Of a DNA stretch of 64,000 bases, positions 36,788-45,152 are shown one piece after another; position 1 is the first letter of the stretch, and every line of letters starts with the position of its first letter. Location of the stretch: NCBI RefSeq assembly GCF_034661235.1, contig NZ_CP141059.1, positions 1,178,001 through 1,242,000 of the forward strand. The letters run 5' to 3'. The notes below the pieces were generated by a model. It worked only from the letters and a program-made list of their open reading frames with translations, ran no database searches and was not told where the DNA came from. The position numbers and the translations under genes are program-made. Origin of the DNA: Nocardioides bizhenqiangii. GTDB taxonomy: Bacteria; Actinomycetota; Actinomycetes; Propionibacteriales; Nocardioidaceae.

Positions 36788-38236
36788 CTATGCGACTGCG
36801 GGCTCGTCCTGCGGGATCTCTTCTGCTGCGACTGACGGTGTCCGCAGCCAGGCGGCTGCGACCACGGCGCCGAGGGCGGCGATGCCGGCTGCGCCTAGGA
36901 GGCCGGCGGAGAACCCGTCGGTGAGCTCGACGACGTCTCCGACGCGGTCCGCACCGAACGCGGTCGCGACCGCGGTCATGGCTGCCAGGCCGAGGGCCGA
37001 GCCGACCTGGTAGTTGGTGTTGACGATCCCTGCGGCGAGACCGCCTTCCTCCGGCGCGGCCGAGGACAGGGCCGTGCCGAGGGAGGGGATGAAGGCCATC
37101 GCCATCCCGGCCGCAGTGACCAGGGTTGCGGGCAGCACGTCGACGGCGAAGCTGCCGTCGGGGTCGATGAAGGACAGCCAGACCAGGCCGACGGCCAGGG
37201 TGGCCAGACCGGTCACGGTCATCGTCTTCGGCCCGAACCGTGCGATGAGACGGGGGGCGACCGCGATCATCCCGACCATGATCGTGACGGTCAGCGGCAG
37301 CAGAGCTGCGCCGCTGGCGAACGCTCCGAGGCCGAGGACCTGCTGCAGGTAGAGGTTCACGAAGAAGAACATCGGGATCCAGGCGGCGCCCAGGAAGAAC
37401 TGGGCTGCGTTGGATGCGGCCAGGTTGGTCGCCTTGAAGATCCCCAGCCGCATCAGCGGCTGCCGCAGACGCGCCTGCAGCGCCACGAACACCGCGATCA
37501 GAGCCAGGCCGCCGATGCCGGCAAGCAGCGTGGTTCCCGACGTCCAGCCCTCCTCCGGGGCGCGGACGACGGCGAACACGACGGCGGCGAGGCCGGCGGT
37601 AACGGTGATCGCACCGGCCACATCGAGGGATCCGCGCTGGGTCATGCCGGCAGGCATCACGGACGGGGTCAGCAGCAGTACGACGACGGCGAGCGGGACG
37701 TTGATGAAGAACACCCACGGCCAGGAGGCGTACTCCGTCAGGACACCGCCGAGGAAGACACCTGCGGTGCCGCCGGCGGGAGCGGCCGCGCCGTAGAGGG
37801 CGAGCGCCTTGGTCAGCTCCTTGGGGTTGGCGCCGAAGATCGTGAAGAGCAACGTAAGTGCTGCGGGGGCGATGAGCGCCGAACCGGCGCCCTGAACGGC
37901 CCGGCCGACCAGCTCGACGGTGACGTTGCTGGCGAACCCTGCGACCAGCGAACCGGCGGCGAGGACGGCCCATCCGGTGGCGAAGATGCGCCGCGCACCG
38001 AACAGGTCAGAGAGCCGGCCGCCGAGGAGCAACAGGCCGCCGAACGCGACGACGTAGGCGTTGAAGACCCAGCTGAGGTCCTGGGGGGTGAAGCCGAGAT
38101 CGTCCTGCATCTCGGGCAGTGCGACCCCGATGATCGAGGTGTCCATGATGACCATGAACTGGGCGGCGGCGATGAGCCCGAGCGCAAGCCATCGGCGGCT
38201 GCTCTGGGTCTCCGCGGCAGGTGTCTTGGCAGACAT
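36788..38236 (-). CDS. MFS transporter, DHA2 (EmrB/QacA) family
   Basis: This 482-aa drug/proton antiporter-type protein has about 14 transmembrane helices. Motif D1 region DTSIIGVALPEMQDDLG, motif A GGRLSDLFGARR and motif C-like GPAG..GVFLGGVL are visible. It exports an unknown, probably toxic small molecule across the membrane. ATG 38236 (MSAKTPAAETQ) has AAAGG upstream. The frame stays open further but overlaps the HMA gene. It follows that HMA gene by 53 bp and likely shares its promoter, because its own gap carries only a half operator (CTGTCTGTC at 38273-38281). Confidence 0.93.
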   Translation of the reverse strand: MSAKTPAAETQSSRRWLALGLIAAAQFMVIMDTSIIGVALPEMQDDLGFTPQDLSWVFNAYVVAFGGLLLLGGRLSDLFGARRIFATGWAVLAAGSLVAGFASNVTVELVGRAVQGAGSALIAPAALTLLFTIFGANPKELTKALALYGAAAPAGGTAGVFLGGVLTEYASWPWVFFINVPLAVVVLLLTPSVMPAGMTQRGSLDVAGAITVTAGLAAVVFAVVRAPEEGWTSGTTLLAGIGGLALIAVFVALQARLRQPLMRLGIFKATNLAASNAAQFFLGAAWIPMFFFVNLYLQQVLGLGAFASGAALLPLTVTIMVGMIAVAPRLIARFGPKTMTVTGLATLAVGLVWLSFIDPDGSFAVDVLPATLVTAAGMAMAFIPSLGTALSSAAPEEGGLAAGIVNTNYQVGSALGLAAMTAVATAFGADRVGDVVELTDGFSAGLLGAAGIAALGAVVAAAWLRTPSVAAEEIPQDEPAVA

Positions 38237-38289
38237 GATGAGCCTTTCTGGTGACGAACCAGCCGGGATCGGCTGTCTGTCGCAGAGCG

Positions 38290-38532
38290 TCACGGGCCGG
38301 ACTTTCCGGTTGCTGTCCCGTCGCTGTTCGCCACAACCTCTGCTTGGTAGGTCGTACCAACGAAGGCGCGGAGCACGTCCGCGGTGACCATCACGCCGCC
38401 GAGCCGGACTGTCGACGTGCCAATATCGGCAGCGACCGTCTCCACCCCGGCGACGTCCCGCAAACGTGCGGTGACCTCTCGGATGCAGCGCCGGCAGGTC
38501 ATGCCGCCGACGAAAAGCGTCATCTGGGCCAT
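38290..38532 (-). CDS. heavy-metal-associated (HMA) domain protein
   Basis: This 80-aa HMA fold has GMTCRRC (Cys residues at about 12 and 15). The Arg-Arg within the metal loop is unusual, since most chaperones have x-x as small or acidic residues. The C-terminal tail is disordered. It heads the minus-strand unit HMA-MFS-copZ. Its promoter carries an 11-bp pair of GACAG repeats with a GACAGT -10, facing away from the plus-strand promoter of the 38691 gene. It may bind another metal or a membrane partner. Confidence 0.9.
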   Translation of the reverse strand: MAQMTLFVGGMTCRRCIREVTARLRDVAGVETVAADIGTSTVRLGGVMVTADVLRAFVGTTYQAEVVANSDGTATGKSGP

Positions 38533-38574
38533 TGCTGCTCGCTCTCTCGTGTGTGCGGACCCATGAGCGCATCA

Positions 38575-38606
38575 ACTGTCGGACGTCGTCCTGTCCGGCG
38601 GCTGTC
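38575..38606 (-). promoter_or_regulatory. SARP-type promoter of the HMA gene
   Basis: On the minus strand GACAG lies at 38606-38602 and 38595-38591 (11 bp). Ten bases on, GACAGT (38580-38575) is the -10 hexamer. The start codon is 42 nt further. The arrangement is identical to copA. Confidence 0.7.
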
Positions 38607-38623
38607 CCCCCGACGAGAGGACG

Positions 38624-38656
38624 GAACAGGCTTCAGACAGCCGCTCCGGGCAACTT
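38624..38656 (+). promoter_or_regulatory. SARP-type promoter of the 38691 gene
   Basis: AACAG (38625-38629) and GACAG (38636-38640) are 11 bp apart. Exactly 10 bp later CAACTT (38651-38656) serves as the weak -10. ATG 38691 has AGGAG in front. Confidence 0.7.
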
Positions 38657-38690
38657 CTGCCGAACGCGATATCGAGCCTCAGGAGCACCG

Positions 38691-39449
38691 ATGAACCCCA
38701 CTCAAGGTGGCGATCAGACCCCCTCCACCCCCAACCCCGCGCTGGTCGCGGCGCTGACGACCGAGCACTACACACTCCAGTCAGCGCGTTCGGCGACTGT
38801 GCTTGAGGCCAACGGCCGCAGCCAGCTGTTCCTCGCCGCGCTCACCGGCGCCGTAGTAGCCCTGGCGTTGGTGGCCGAGCTCGGGGGTCTCGGACGGACC
38901 TTCACCGTGTTCGCACTGTCGCTGCTTCCGGCGGTTCTCGCCCTCGGTCTCACCACATATGTGCGACTTGCGGACCTCGCGGTCCAGGACGGGCTCTACG
39001 CACGGGCCATCGGCCGGATCCGGGCGTTCTACTTCACCATCGAACCGACGGCGGTGTCGTACTGGATGCTGCCGGCCGGCGACGATCCGCACGCCGTCAT
39101 GCGTCAGGCCGGCCAGCATCACTCCCGCTGGCACCACATGTCGCACGCAGCAACCGCTGTTGCGGCACTGACAGCAGTCGTCGCGGGAGTCCTGTACGCA
39201 CTGGTCGCACACGTCGGCCGCACCGCGGAACCGCCATTGCTCGGTGGTGGCGCCACGATCGTAGCCATAGGAGTCTTCGCGCTTCTGATGTTCGACCAGG
39301 GCCGCCGTTGGCGGAAGGTCGAGGCGGCCCACCCCACGCTGTTCCACGACGACGGGACTCTCGTTGCGCAACCCGCTGTGACCAGCGCGGACCGCGCATT
39401 GCGTGCCGTGACGGTGGCGATTGCGTCGTCTGAAGGGCGCATCCGTTAG
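38691..39449 (+). CDS. membrane protein of unknown function in the metal regulon
   Basis: This 252-aa protein has four transmembrane helices (about 47-68, 72-92, 155-175 and 188-208) and hydrophilic ends. A conserved-looking loop contains HHSRWHHMSHAA, five His within 12 residues (about 142-153), placed just before helix 3, which could bind metal. AGGAG lies 5 nt before ATG 38691. It starts the plus-strand group that shares the GACAG promoter architecture. No family is recognised. Confidence 0.8.
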   Translation: MNPTQGGDQTPSTPNPALVAALTTEHYTLQSARSATVLEANGRSQLFLAALTGAVVALALVAELGGLGRTFTVFALSLLPAVLALGLTTYVRLADLAVQDGLYARAIGRIRAFYFTIEPTAVSYWMLPAGDDPHAVMRQAGQHHSRWHHMSHAATAVAALTAVVAGVLYALVAHVGRTAEPPLLGGGATIVAIGVFALLMFDQGRRWRKVEAAHPTLFHDDGTLVAQPAVTSADRALRAVTVAIASSEGRIR

Positions 39450-39493
39450 CGCTCATGAGTCCAGAAATGAATCACCGCTGGACGATCGGGGCG

Positions 39494-39536
39494 AACAGCC
39501 GCCAGACAGCCTTCGGACAGGACGCCGGCGCAGCGT
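39494..39536 (+). promoter_or_regulatory. SARP-type promoter of the 39577 gene (triple repeat)
   Basis: AACAG (39494-39498), GACAG (39505-39509) and GACAG (39516-39520) form three direct repeats at exact 11-bp period. Ten bases later CAGCGT (39531-39536) is the -10. This is one of the two clearest copies. Confidence 0.75.
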
Positions 39537-39576
39537 GACGCCTGGGCACCAGACGTCCAGAAGAGAGGCCGAGCCT

Positions 39577-39972
39577 GTGGAAGCGATCTTCATCTACAGG
39601 CGCCTCGCGGCCCCGGTCGCGGCGGTCTGGCGAGCGCTGACCGAGATGTCGTTGAACGACACGGGCTTGACCACGGCGGTAACCGAGGTGCTGGGAGGAC
39701 AGGCGCCGACGTTCCTCACCTTCCGGCTACTCAGTGGCGCCCCAGTCCGCAGGAACGTCGTCTCAGTCCAGCTGTACCCGGTTCGGCTGGACTCGACCGA
39801 AGTGTTCGTGGAAGGCGCCTTCCAGGCTTCGTTGGCGGGAACTGGGGGAAGGGGCCGGCGACGGGTGCGCTGCGTTCTCATCGAGTTGGCAGATCGACTC
39901 GACGCCGCGGTTCGGACCGTCGACCATCCCAGGTCGCTAACCGGGCTGGGGGTCGAAGCGGCTGCGCTCTGA
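39577..39972 (+). CDS. hypothetical protein, possible SRPBCC-like fold
   Basis: This is a 131-aa soluble protein. The start MEAIFIYRRLAAPVAAVWRALTE resembles SRPBCC/START-type proteins (strand, then a helix with VWRALT), but it is too divergent for certainty. A loop with GRGRRRVRC is basic and has the only Cys. AGAGAGG lies 8 nt before the GTG at 39577. Its promoter is the triple GACAG repeat. Function is unknown; it could bind a hydrophobic or metal-chelate ligand. Confidence 0.65.
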   Translation: MEAIFIYRRLAAPVAAVWRALTEMSLNDTGLTTAVTEVLGGQAPTFLTFRLLSGAPVRRNVVSVQLYPVRLDSTEVFVEGAFQASLAGTGGRGRRRVRCVLIELADRLDAAVRTVDHPRSLTGLGVEAAAL

Positions 39973-40124
39973 CACCGCGGCGGCCGGTTGTCTGGCAGCC
40001 GGGCAACCAACCCGAAGGGTTCGCTGACCGTCCAAGTCGAGCAGGCCCGGGGGAACGTCGCGGATCGTCCCGACATCAGAACTAGCAACGCCCCAGACCC
40101 CGCCCCAGCGTCAGGTTGCGCCGG

Positions 40125-40167
40125 GACAGGTCCTGGACAGTCATCCGACAGCCGACGAGGCCATGGT
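40125..40167 (+). promoter_or_regulatory. SARP-type promoter of the 40192 gene (triple repeat)
   Basis: GACAG occurs at 40125-40129, 40136-40140 and 40147-40151, each 11 bp apart. Ten bases on lies CATGGT (40162-40167), the -10. The start codon is 24 nt further with AAAGGGGAAG as ribosome site. Confidence 0.75.
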
Positions 40168-40191
40168 GGGCCCCATCCGAAAGGGGAAGCC

Positions 40192-40563
40192 ATGAACGAG
40201 GTATCCGCCATCTGCCCCCTCTGTGACACGACCGCCGTCCTACCAGCCGACGCGATGGTCTTGATCGCCGACGACTTCGAGGACGATGACTCGCTTGCGG
40301 GCTGGGCAATGTGGACGTGCGACACCTGCGGCGACTGGTCCGCGGTCGCCGTGGGTAGGCGCGAGTTCGTGGCGCTAGAGGTGCTGGGTGGTCGCTTGGA
40401 CGGCATCGGACATGCCGCCTGGCCGCCAGCTCACTTGGAGCAGCGCCCTGCCGATCGCGAGCTGTGCCTCGACGACCTGATCGAGTTCCACCGGCTGCTC
40501 GAGCAGCCTGACTGGTTCGAGCAGCTGCTGCGGTTGGCCGACTCCGCACGTGAGGCGGAGTGA
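40192..40563 (+). CDS. zinc-ribbon protein of unknown function in the metal regulon
   Basis: This 123-aa protein has a four-Cys zinc ribbon: CPLC at about 8-11 and CDTC at about 44-47. The metal-binding half is followed by an acidic helical half (ELCLDDLIEFHRLLEQPDWFEQLLRL). AAAGGGG lies just upstream of ATG 40192. It is the last gene of the region using the GACAG promoter. It may be a small regulator or a metal-storage protein. No family is recognised. A 289-bp gap without features follows. Confidence 0.78.
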   Translation: MNEVSAICPLCDTTAVLPADAMVLIADDFEDDDSLAGWAMWTCDTCGDWSAVAVGRREFVALEVLGGRLDGIGHAAWPPAHLEQRPADRELCLDDLIEFHRLLEQPDWFEQLLRLADSAREAE

Positions 40564-40840
40564 CCCAGACTGTTCGAAAAGGAACAGAGAATCGCTTTCT
40601 CATTGCATTCTCGTCTGCTTGTGGCCGTGCGCGAGCGGGGTGCGGCGCGCAACCGTCAGCCCTCCTCCCCGTTCCAAGGCTTCGGTGGGCGAGCCGGCCG
40701 CGGACCGCGACCGCCGACCACCTCGTCCCTCCTCCAAAGCCCTTTCGGCCGCAACCAGCGCGGCGCGCAACGAACGCTCCGAGGTTCGAGGAGGGTTGCG
40801 GCGGCCACCAGACGACCTCGACCGACGGAAACAGCCGGAG

Positions 40841-40846
40841 TAACGT
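40841..40846 (+). promoter_or_regulatory. -10 hexamer of a leaderless promoter
   Basis: TAACGT lies 6 nt before ATG 40853. The remainder of the gap 40564-40840 shows no ORF with plausible codon use and no repeat that I recognise. Confidence 0.5.
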
Positions 40847-40852
40847 CGAAAC

Positions 40853-41392
40853 ATGGCCACGTCGCTGCAGACCGAAGCCCTGCGCGTGCTCGTCCATGCG
40901 CTCGACCAAGCGGGAGACGTGCTCGATCACGTCCACGCCGACAACGTCGGCAACCCGACCCCCTGTGCCGAGTGGGACGTCGGCGCGCTGGCCGACCACC
41001 TCGTCCAGGCGCCCCGGAACTTCCTGGCGATGATGCGCGGGGACCAGCTGGACTGGTCGGCGCCGACACCGCACCTCACCGAGGGCTGGGGTGCGACCTA
41101 CCGCGTGTCCGCCGACGACCTGCTGCACGCGTGGCACGAGCTCGACGGCGACCCGCCGGTGCCTGCGTCGTGGCAGGTCGCCGAGCTCGCGGTCCACACG
41201 TGGGACCTGGCGGTGGCGATCGGTTTCCCGCTCGAGCGGCTCGACCCCGAGGTCGCCGAGGCGGGGTTGGCCTTCATGCGGGAGAACATGACGCCGGAGC
41301 GTCGTGGTGACGCGTTCGGCCCGGAGGTCGAGCCGCCGGCTGACGCGGGCCCTTACGACCTGCTCGCCGCCTTCGCCGGCCGCCGAGGGTGA
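40853..41392 (+). CDS. TIGR03086-family metal-binding protein (DinB/MDMPI-like)
   Basis: This 179-aa four-helix-bundle protein of the mycothiol-dependent maleylpyruvate isomerase-like group has the N-terminal NPTPCAEWDVGALADHLV motif with a metal-ligand His and the second His in ELAVHTWDLA (about 118-126). It binds a divalent metal and probably works with mycothiol, typical of actinobacteria. The reaction is unknown. The ATG is supported by a -10 box 6 nt upstream. The gene is monocistronic. Confidence 0.9.
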   Translation: MATSLQTEALRVLVHALDQAGDVLDHVHADNVGNPTPCAEWDVGALADHLVQAPRNFLAMMRGDQLDWSAPTPHLTEGWGATYRVSADDLLHAWHELDGDPPVPASWQVAELAVHTWDLAVAIGFPLERLDPEVAEAGLAFMRENMTPERRGDAFGPEVEPPADAGPYDLLAAFAGRRG

Positions 41393-41473
41393 CCCGCCGG
41401 CCCGCCGGATGTAGATCTGACACGCGAGGGATCCGCAGGTACGCCGGTTCTGCCGTGGGATGTCGCATGCTCG

Positions 41474-42661
41474 ATGTCCATGGATTTCTCGGATCTGGCG
41501 CTGGGGCGCCGTGACCTGACCAGGCTCGCGACGGCAGCCGCCGCCGCGGTAGGAGCTGCGGCCACAATCGGCGCGCGCGCCACCGCCGCGCCCGCATCGG
41601 CCGGCCGGCGGCGGCTGCACCGCCACCCGGACGGCGTCGACGCACTGGACCTCCCGCTGGCGACGCTGCCCGGCCTCGCGCGGCCTGCCGACGGTTTCCG
41701 GACCGCGGTCATCGAGACCGAACGGTTCACCGCGCTGGGCGTGACCTGGCGGCGCGGGGACGGCCCGGTGCGCGCCCGCTGGCGCAGGGAGAGCGGCGGC
41801 TGGACGGAGTGGCGCCGGCTACCGCGGCTCACGCACGGACCCGACCCCGACTCGCCCGAGGCCGCCGGCGCGCGACGGGCGACCGACCTGGTGTGGACGG
41901 GTCCCAGCGACGCGGTCCAGCTCGAGCTCACCGGCGACCACCGCGATTCGATGCTCGCCCTGCTCCGGCCGCGCCGTCGTGCCTCGGACCGCACCGCCGG
42001 TCGGCAGGGCTCGGCCGGGTCCAGGGCCTCCGCGCCCGTCGAGGGCGCCGTACCCATGCCCGGCCTGCTGTACCGCAAGGCCTGGGGCGCCGACCCGCGC
42101 CTGCGCAACGGTCGACCGGTCTACAACGACCGGATCCGGCAGGTGCACGTCCACCACACGGTCAACAGCAACGACTACCGGCGCGCCGACGTCCCCGGGA
42201 TGATCCGGGCGATGTATCGCTACCACACGCAGAGCCTGGGCTGGTCCGACATCGGCTACAACTTCCTCGTCGACCGGTTCGGTCAGCTCTGGGAGGGCCG
42301 GGCGGGCGGGCCGCGGCGGGCCGTACGAGGAGCGCACACGCTCGGCTTCAACCACGCCTCGGTCGGTGTCGCGGCCATCGGCAACTACGAGACCGGCGCG
42401 GTCGGCAAGCCCACCATCCGGGCCCTGGTGCGGGTGGCAGCCTGGAAGCTCGACCCGTACGACGGCCACCCCCGTCGTACCGTGTGGATCCGGTCGGAGG
42501 GCAGCGACCGCTACCGCGACGGCCAGCTGGTCGAGCTCCCGACGATCGACGGTCACCGTGACACGAACGAGACCGCGTGCCCGGGCCGCGCGCTCTATCG
42601 CGCGCTCCCGGCCGTCCGGCGCCGCACCGCCCGTCGGATGCGGGAATTCCGCGCTGGTTAG
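41474..42661 (+). CDS. secreted peptidoglycan-recognition-type N-acetylmuramoyl-L-alanine amidase
   Basis: This 395-aa protein starts with a twin-arginine-like signal (GRRDLTRLATAAAAAVGAA, about 11-30). A beta-rich region of about 150 residues follows, then a PGRP/amidase_2 zinc domain (about 205-385). Zinc ligands are visible as the His-His in VHVHHTVNSN, a Tyr in DIGYNFLVDRFGQLWEGR, and the late His and Cys in IDGHRDTNETACPG. It cleaves peptidoglycan between MurNAc and L-Ala outside the cell. The start may be ATG 41474 or 41480. Confidence 0.9.
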   Translation: MSMDFSDLALGRRDLTRLATAAAAAVGAAATIGARATAAPASAGRRRLHRHPDGVDALDLPLATLPGLARPADGFRTAVIETERFTALGVTWRRGDGPVRARWRRESGGWTEWRRLPRLTHGPDPDSPEAAGARRATDLVWTGPSDAVQLELTGDHRDSMLALLRPRRRASDRTAGRQGSAGSRASAPVEGAVPMPGLLYRKAWGADPRLRNGRPVYNDRIRQVHVHHTVNSNDYRRADVPGMIRAMYRYHTQSLGWSDIGYNFLVDRFGQLWEGRAGGPRRAVRGAHTLGFNHASVGVAAIGNYETGAVGKPTIRALVRVAAWKLDPYDGHPRRTVWIRSEGSDRYRDGQLVELPTIDGHRDTNETACPGRALYRALPAVRRRTARRMREFRAG

Positions 42662-42667
42662 GACCCC

Positions 42668-42673
42668 TAGGAT
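42668..42673 (+). promoter_or_regulatory. -10 hexamer of a leaderless promoter (metG)
   Basis: TAGGAT lies 6 nt before the metG ATG at 42680, with no Shine-Dalgarno sequence, and 4 bp after the amidase stop. Confidence 0.55.
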
Positions 42674-42679
42674 CACGGC

Positions 42680-44476
42680 ATGAGTCGTGTCCTCTCCGCC
42701 GTGGCCTGGCCGTACGCCAACGGTCCGCGCCACATCGGCCATGTGGCCGGTTTCGGCGTGCCCTCCGACGTCTTCTCGCGCTACATGCGGATGGCCGGCC
42801 ACGACGTCCTGATGGTCTCCGGCTCCGACGAGCACGGCACGCCGATCCTGATCGCCGCGGACGAGGCGGGAGTGACGCCCCAGGAGCTCGCCGACGAGAA
42901 CCACCGGCTGATCGTCGAGGACTTCGTCGCGCTCGGACTGACCTACGACCTCTACACCCGCACGACGACGCGCAACCACCACGCGGTGGTGCAGCAGCTC
43001 TTCATCGGGGTCTACGAGAACGGCTACTTCCTCGAGGAGACCACCTTCGGGGCGATCTCGCCGTCGACCGGTCGCACGCTGCCGGACCGCTACATCGAGG
43101 GCACCTGCCCGATCTGCGGCTACGAGGGGGCCCGGGGCGACCAGTGCGACAACTGTGGCAACCAGCTCGACCCGCAGGACCTCAAGAACCCCCGCAGCCG
43201 GATCAACGGGGAGACGCCGGAGTTCGTCGAGACCCAGCACTTCTTCCTCGACCTGCCAGCACTGGCCGACGCTCTCGGCGCGTGGCTCGACGGGCGTGAG
43301 GCGACCGGCCTGTGGCGGCCCAACGTGATCCGGTTCTCCAAGAACATCCTCGAGGAGATCCGGCCGCGCGCGATGACCCGCGACATCGACTGGGGCATCG
43401 CCGTCCCGCTCGACGGCTGGCGCGACAACCCGACCAAGAAGCTCTACGTCTGGTTCGACGCCGTGATCGGCTACCTGTCGGCGTCGATCGAGTGGGCGCG
43501 CCGGCTCGGTGAGCCGGAGCGGTGGCGTGAGTGGTGGGGCGACCCGGAGGCGCTGTCCTACTACTTCATGGGCAAGGACAACATCACCTTCCACAGCCAG
43601 ATCTGGCCCGCCGAGCTGCTGGCCTACAGCGGCAAGGGCAGCAAGGGCGGCAGCCCGGGCAAGTACGGCGAGCTCAACCTGCCGACCGAGGTGGTCAGCT
43701 CGGAGTTCCTCACCATGGAGGGCAAGAAGTTCTCGTCCTCCAAGAAGGTCGTGATCTACGTCCGCGATCTGCTCAGCCGCTACCAGCCCGACGCGTTCCG
43801 CTACTTCGTCGCCGCTGCCGGCCCGGAGAACCAGGACAGCGACTTCACCTGGGCGGAGTTCGTGCGTCGTACCAACGACGAGCTGGTCGCCGGCTGGGGC
43901 AACCTCGTCAACCGCACCGCCAACCTGATCCACAAGAACTTCGGTGAGATCCCGGCCGCCGGCGAGCTGACCAGCGCCGACCACGCGGCGCTCGACGCGA
44001 CCGAGCAGGCGTTCTCGGTGGTGGGCGACCTGATCGGCCGCAACCGGATGCGACAGGCGATCGGCGAGGCGATGCGCGCCGTCGGCGACGTCAACAAGTA
44101 CGTCTCCGACCACGAGCCGTGGAAGCTCAAGGGGGAGGACGAGCGCGATCGGCTCGCGACGATCCTGCACGTCGCCGCACAGTGCGTCGCCGACCTCAAC
44201 CTGGTGCTGTCGCCGTTCCTCCCGTTCTCCGCGAACGAGGTCGACAGGGCGCTCGGTGGGCAGGGAAGCGTCGCCCCGATGCCGCGGGTCGAGGAGGCCG
44301 AGGACCTCGACGGAGGTGCGCCGTACCCGATCATCACGGGGGAGTACTCCGGGATCCCGCGGTGGCGTCGCCACCCGGTCGAGCCGGGCACTCCCGTCGG
44401 CAGGCCGACGCCGATCTTCACCAAGCTGGATCCCTCGGTCGTCGACGAGGAGCTCGCTCGGCTCGAGGGCTCGTAG
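42680..44476 (+). CDS. metG: methionine--tRNA ligase
   Basis: This 598-aa class I synthetase charges tRNA-Met in the cytoplasm. The HIGH motif is HIGHVAG (about 15-21). The zinc knuckle is [18 protein letters not shown] (about 145-162). The KMSKS loop is KFSSSKK (about 352-358). An anticodon-binding helical domain (about 400-550) follows. The C-terminal tRNA-binding EMAP domain found in E. coli MetG is absent, as usual for the shorter actinobacterial type. It is transcribed alone from a leaderless promoter. Confidence 0.97.
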   Translation: MSRVLSAVAWPYANGPRHIGHVAGFGVPSDVFSRYMRMAGHDVLMVSGSDEHGTPILIAADEAGVTPQELADENHRLIVEDFVALGLTYDLYTRTTTRNHHAVVQQLFIGVYENGYFLEETTFGAISPSTGRTLPDRYIEGTCPICGYEGARGDQCDNCGNQLDPQDLKNPRSRINGETPEFVETQHFFLDLPALADALGAWLDGREATGLWRPNVIRFSKNILEEIRPRAMTRDIDWGIAVPLDGWRDNPTKKLYVWFDAVIGYLSASIEWARRLGEPERWREWWGDPEALSYYFMGKDNITFHSQIWPAELLAYSGKGSKGGSPGKYGELNLPTEVVSSEFLTMEGKKFSSSKKVVIYVRDLLSRYQPDAFRYFVAAAGPENQDSDFTWAEFVRRTNDELVAGWGNLVNRTANLIHKNFGEIPAAGELTSADHAALDATEQAFSVVGDLIGRNRMRQAIGEAMRAVGDVNKYVSDHEPWKLKGEDERDRLATILHVAAQCVADLNLVLSPFLPFSANEVDRALGGQGSVAPMPRVEEAEDLDGGAPYPIITGEYSGIPRWRRHPVEPGTPVGRPTPIFTKLDPSVVDEELARLEGS

Positions 44477-44523
44477 ATGTTGCCGACCGATGAGTCCGGC
44501 GTGATCGTCCGGTCTGTGCGGCC

Positions 44524-45141
44524 ATGACCCTCGCGTTCCTGCTCACGTCTCTGGTGATCGTCGCCACCCCCGGCACCGGCGCGCTCTACGCGATCGCGGC
44601 GGGCCTGACCCGCGGCGCTCGAGCGGGTGTGCTGGCGGCCTTCGCCGGCACCCTCGGCACGGTGCCGCACCTGGTGGCGGCCGTGACCGGGCTTGCGGCC
44701 CTGCTGCACGCCAGCGGGATCGCGTTCGCCGTCCTCAAGTACGCCGGCGTCGCCTACCTGCTCTACCTGGCGTGGACGACGTGGCGCGATCGGGGCGTGC
44801 TGTCGGTCGACGACGCCGAGGAGGAGCAGGCGAGCCGTTCGGTGTGGTCGGTCCTCGGCGCCGGCATCACCCTCAACCTGCTCAACCCCAAGCTGACCAT
44901 CTTCTTCTTCGCCTTCCTGCCCCAGTTCGTCCCGCCGGGCGAGGGTGCGGTGCTCACGATGCTCGGGCTCAGCGCGGTCTTCATGGCGATGACCTTCGCC
45001 GTCTTCGCGGTGTACGGCGTCTTCGCCGCCGCTGTCCGGGACCAGGTGCTGCGCCGCCCGAGGGTCCTCGACGTCATGCGGAAGGTGTTCGCGGCGACCT
45101 TCGCCGCCCTGGCCGGCCGGCTCGCCCTCGAGTCGCGCTGA
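44524..45141 (+). CDS. LysE-family amino-acid exporter
   Basis: This 205-aa membrane protein has six transmembrane helices. The family signature is clear: the first helix has VIVATPGTGALYAIAAGLTRGARAGVLAAFAGTLG, and the middle has LKYAGVAYLLYLAWTTWR and LNLLNPKLTIFFFAFLPQF. It probably exports an amino acid or a homoserine-lactone-like compound. It starts 47 bp after metG and could be read from the same transcript. The next gene is convergent, 11 bp away. Confidence 0.94.
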   Translation: MTLAFLLTSLVIVATPGTGALYAIAAGLTRGARAGVLAAFAGTLGTVPHLVAAVTGLAALLHASGIAFAVLKYAGVAYLLYLAWTTWRDRGVLSVDDAEEEQASRSVWSVLGAGITLNLLNPKLTIFFFAFLPQFVPPGEGAVLTMLGLSAVFMAMTFAVFAVYGVFAAAVRDQVLRRPRVLDVMRKVFAATFAALAGRLALESR

Positions 45142-45152
45142 CCTCGCCCGAA

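Noticed and set aside
38273..38281. A SARP-type promoter directly before the MFS gene
   Set aside because: Two CTGTC words overlap at a 4-bp period. There is no 11-bp partner and no fitting -10 hexamer, so only a half site remains.
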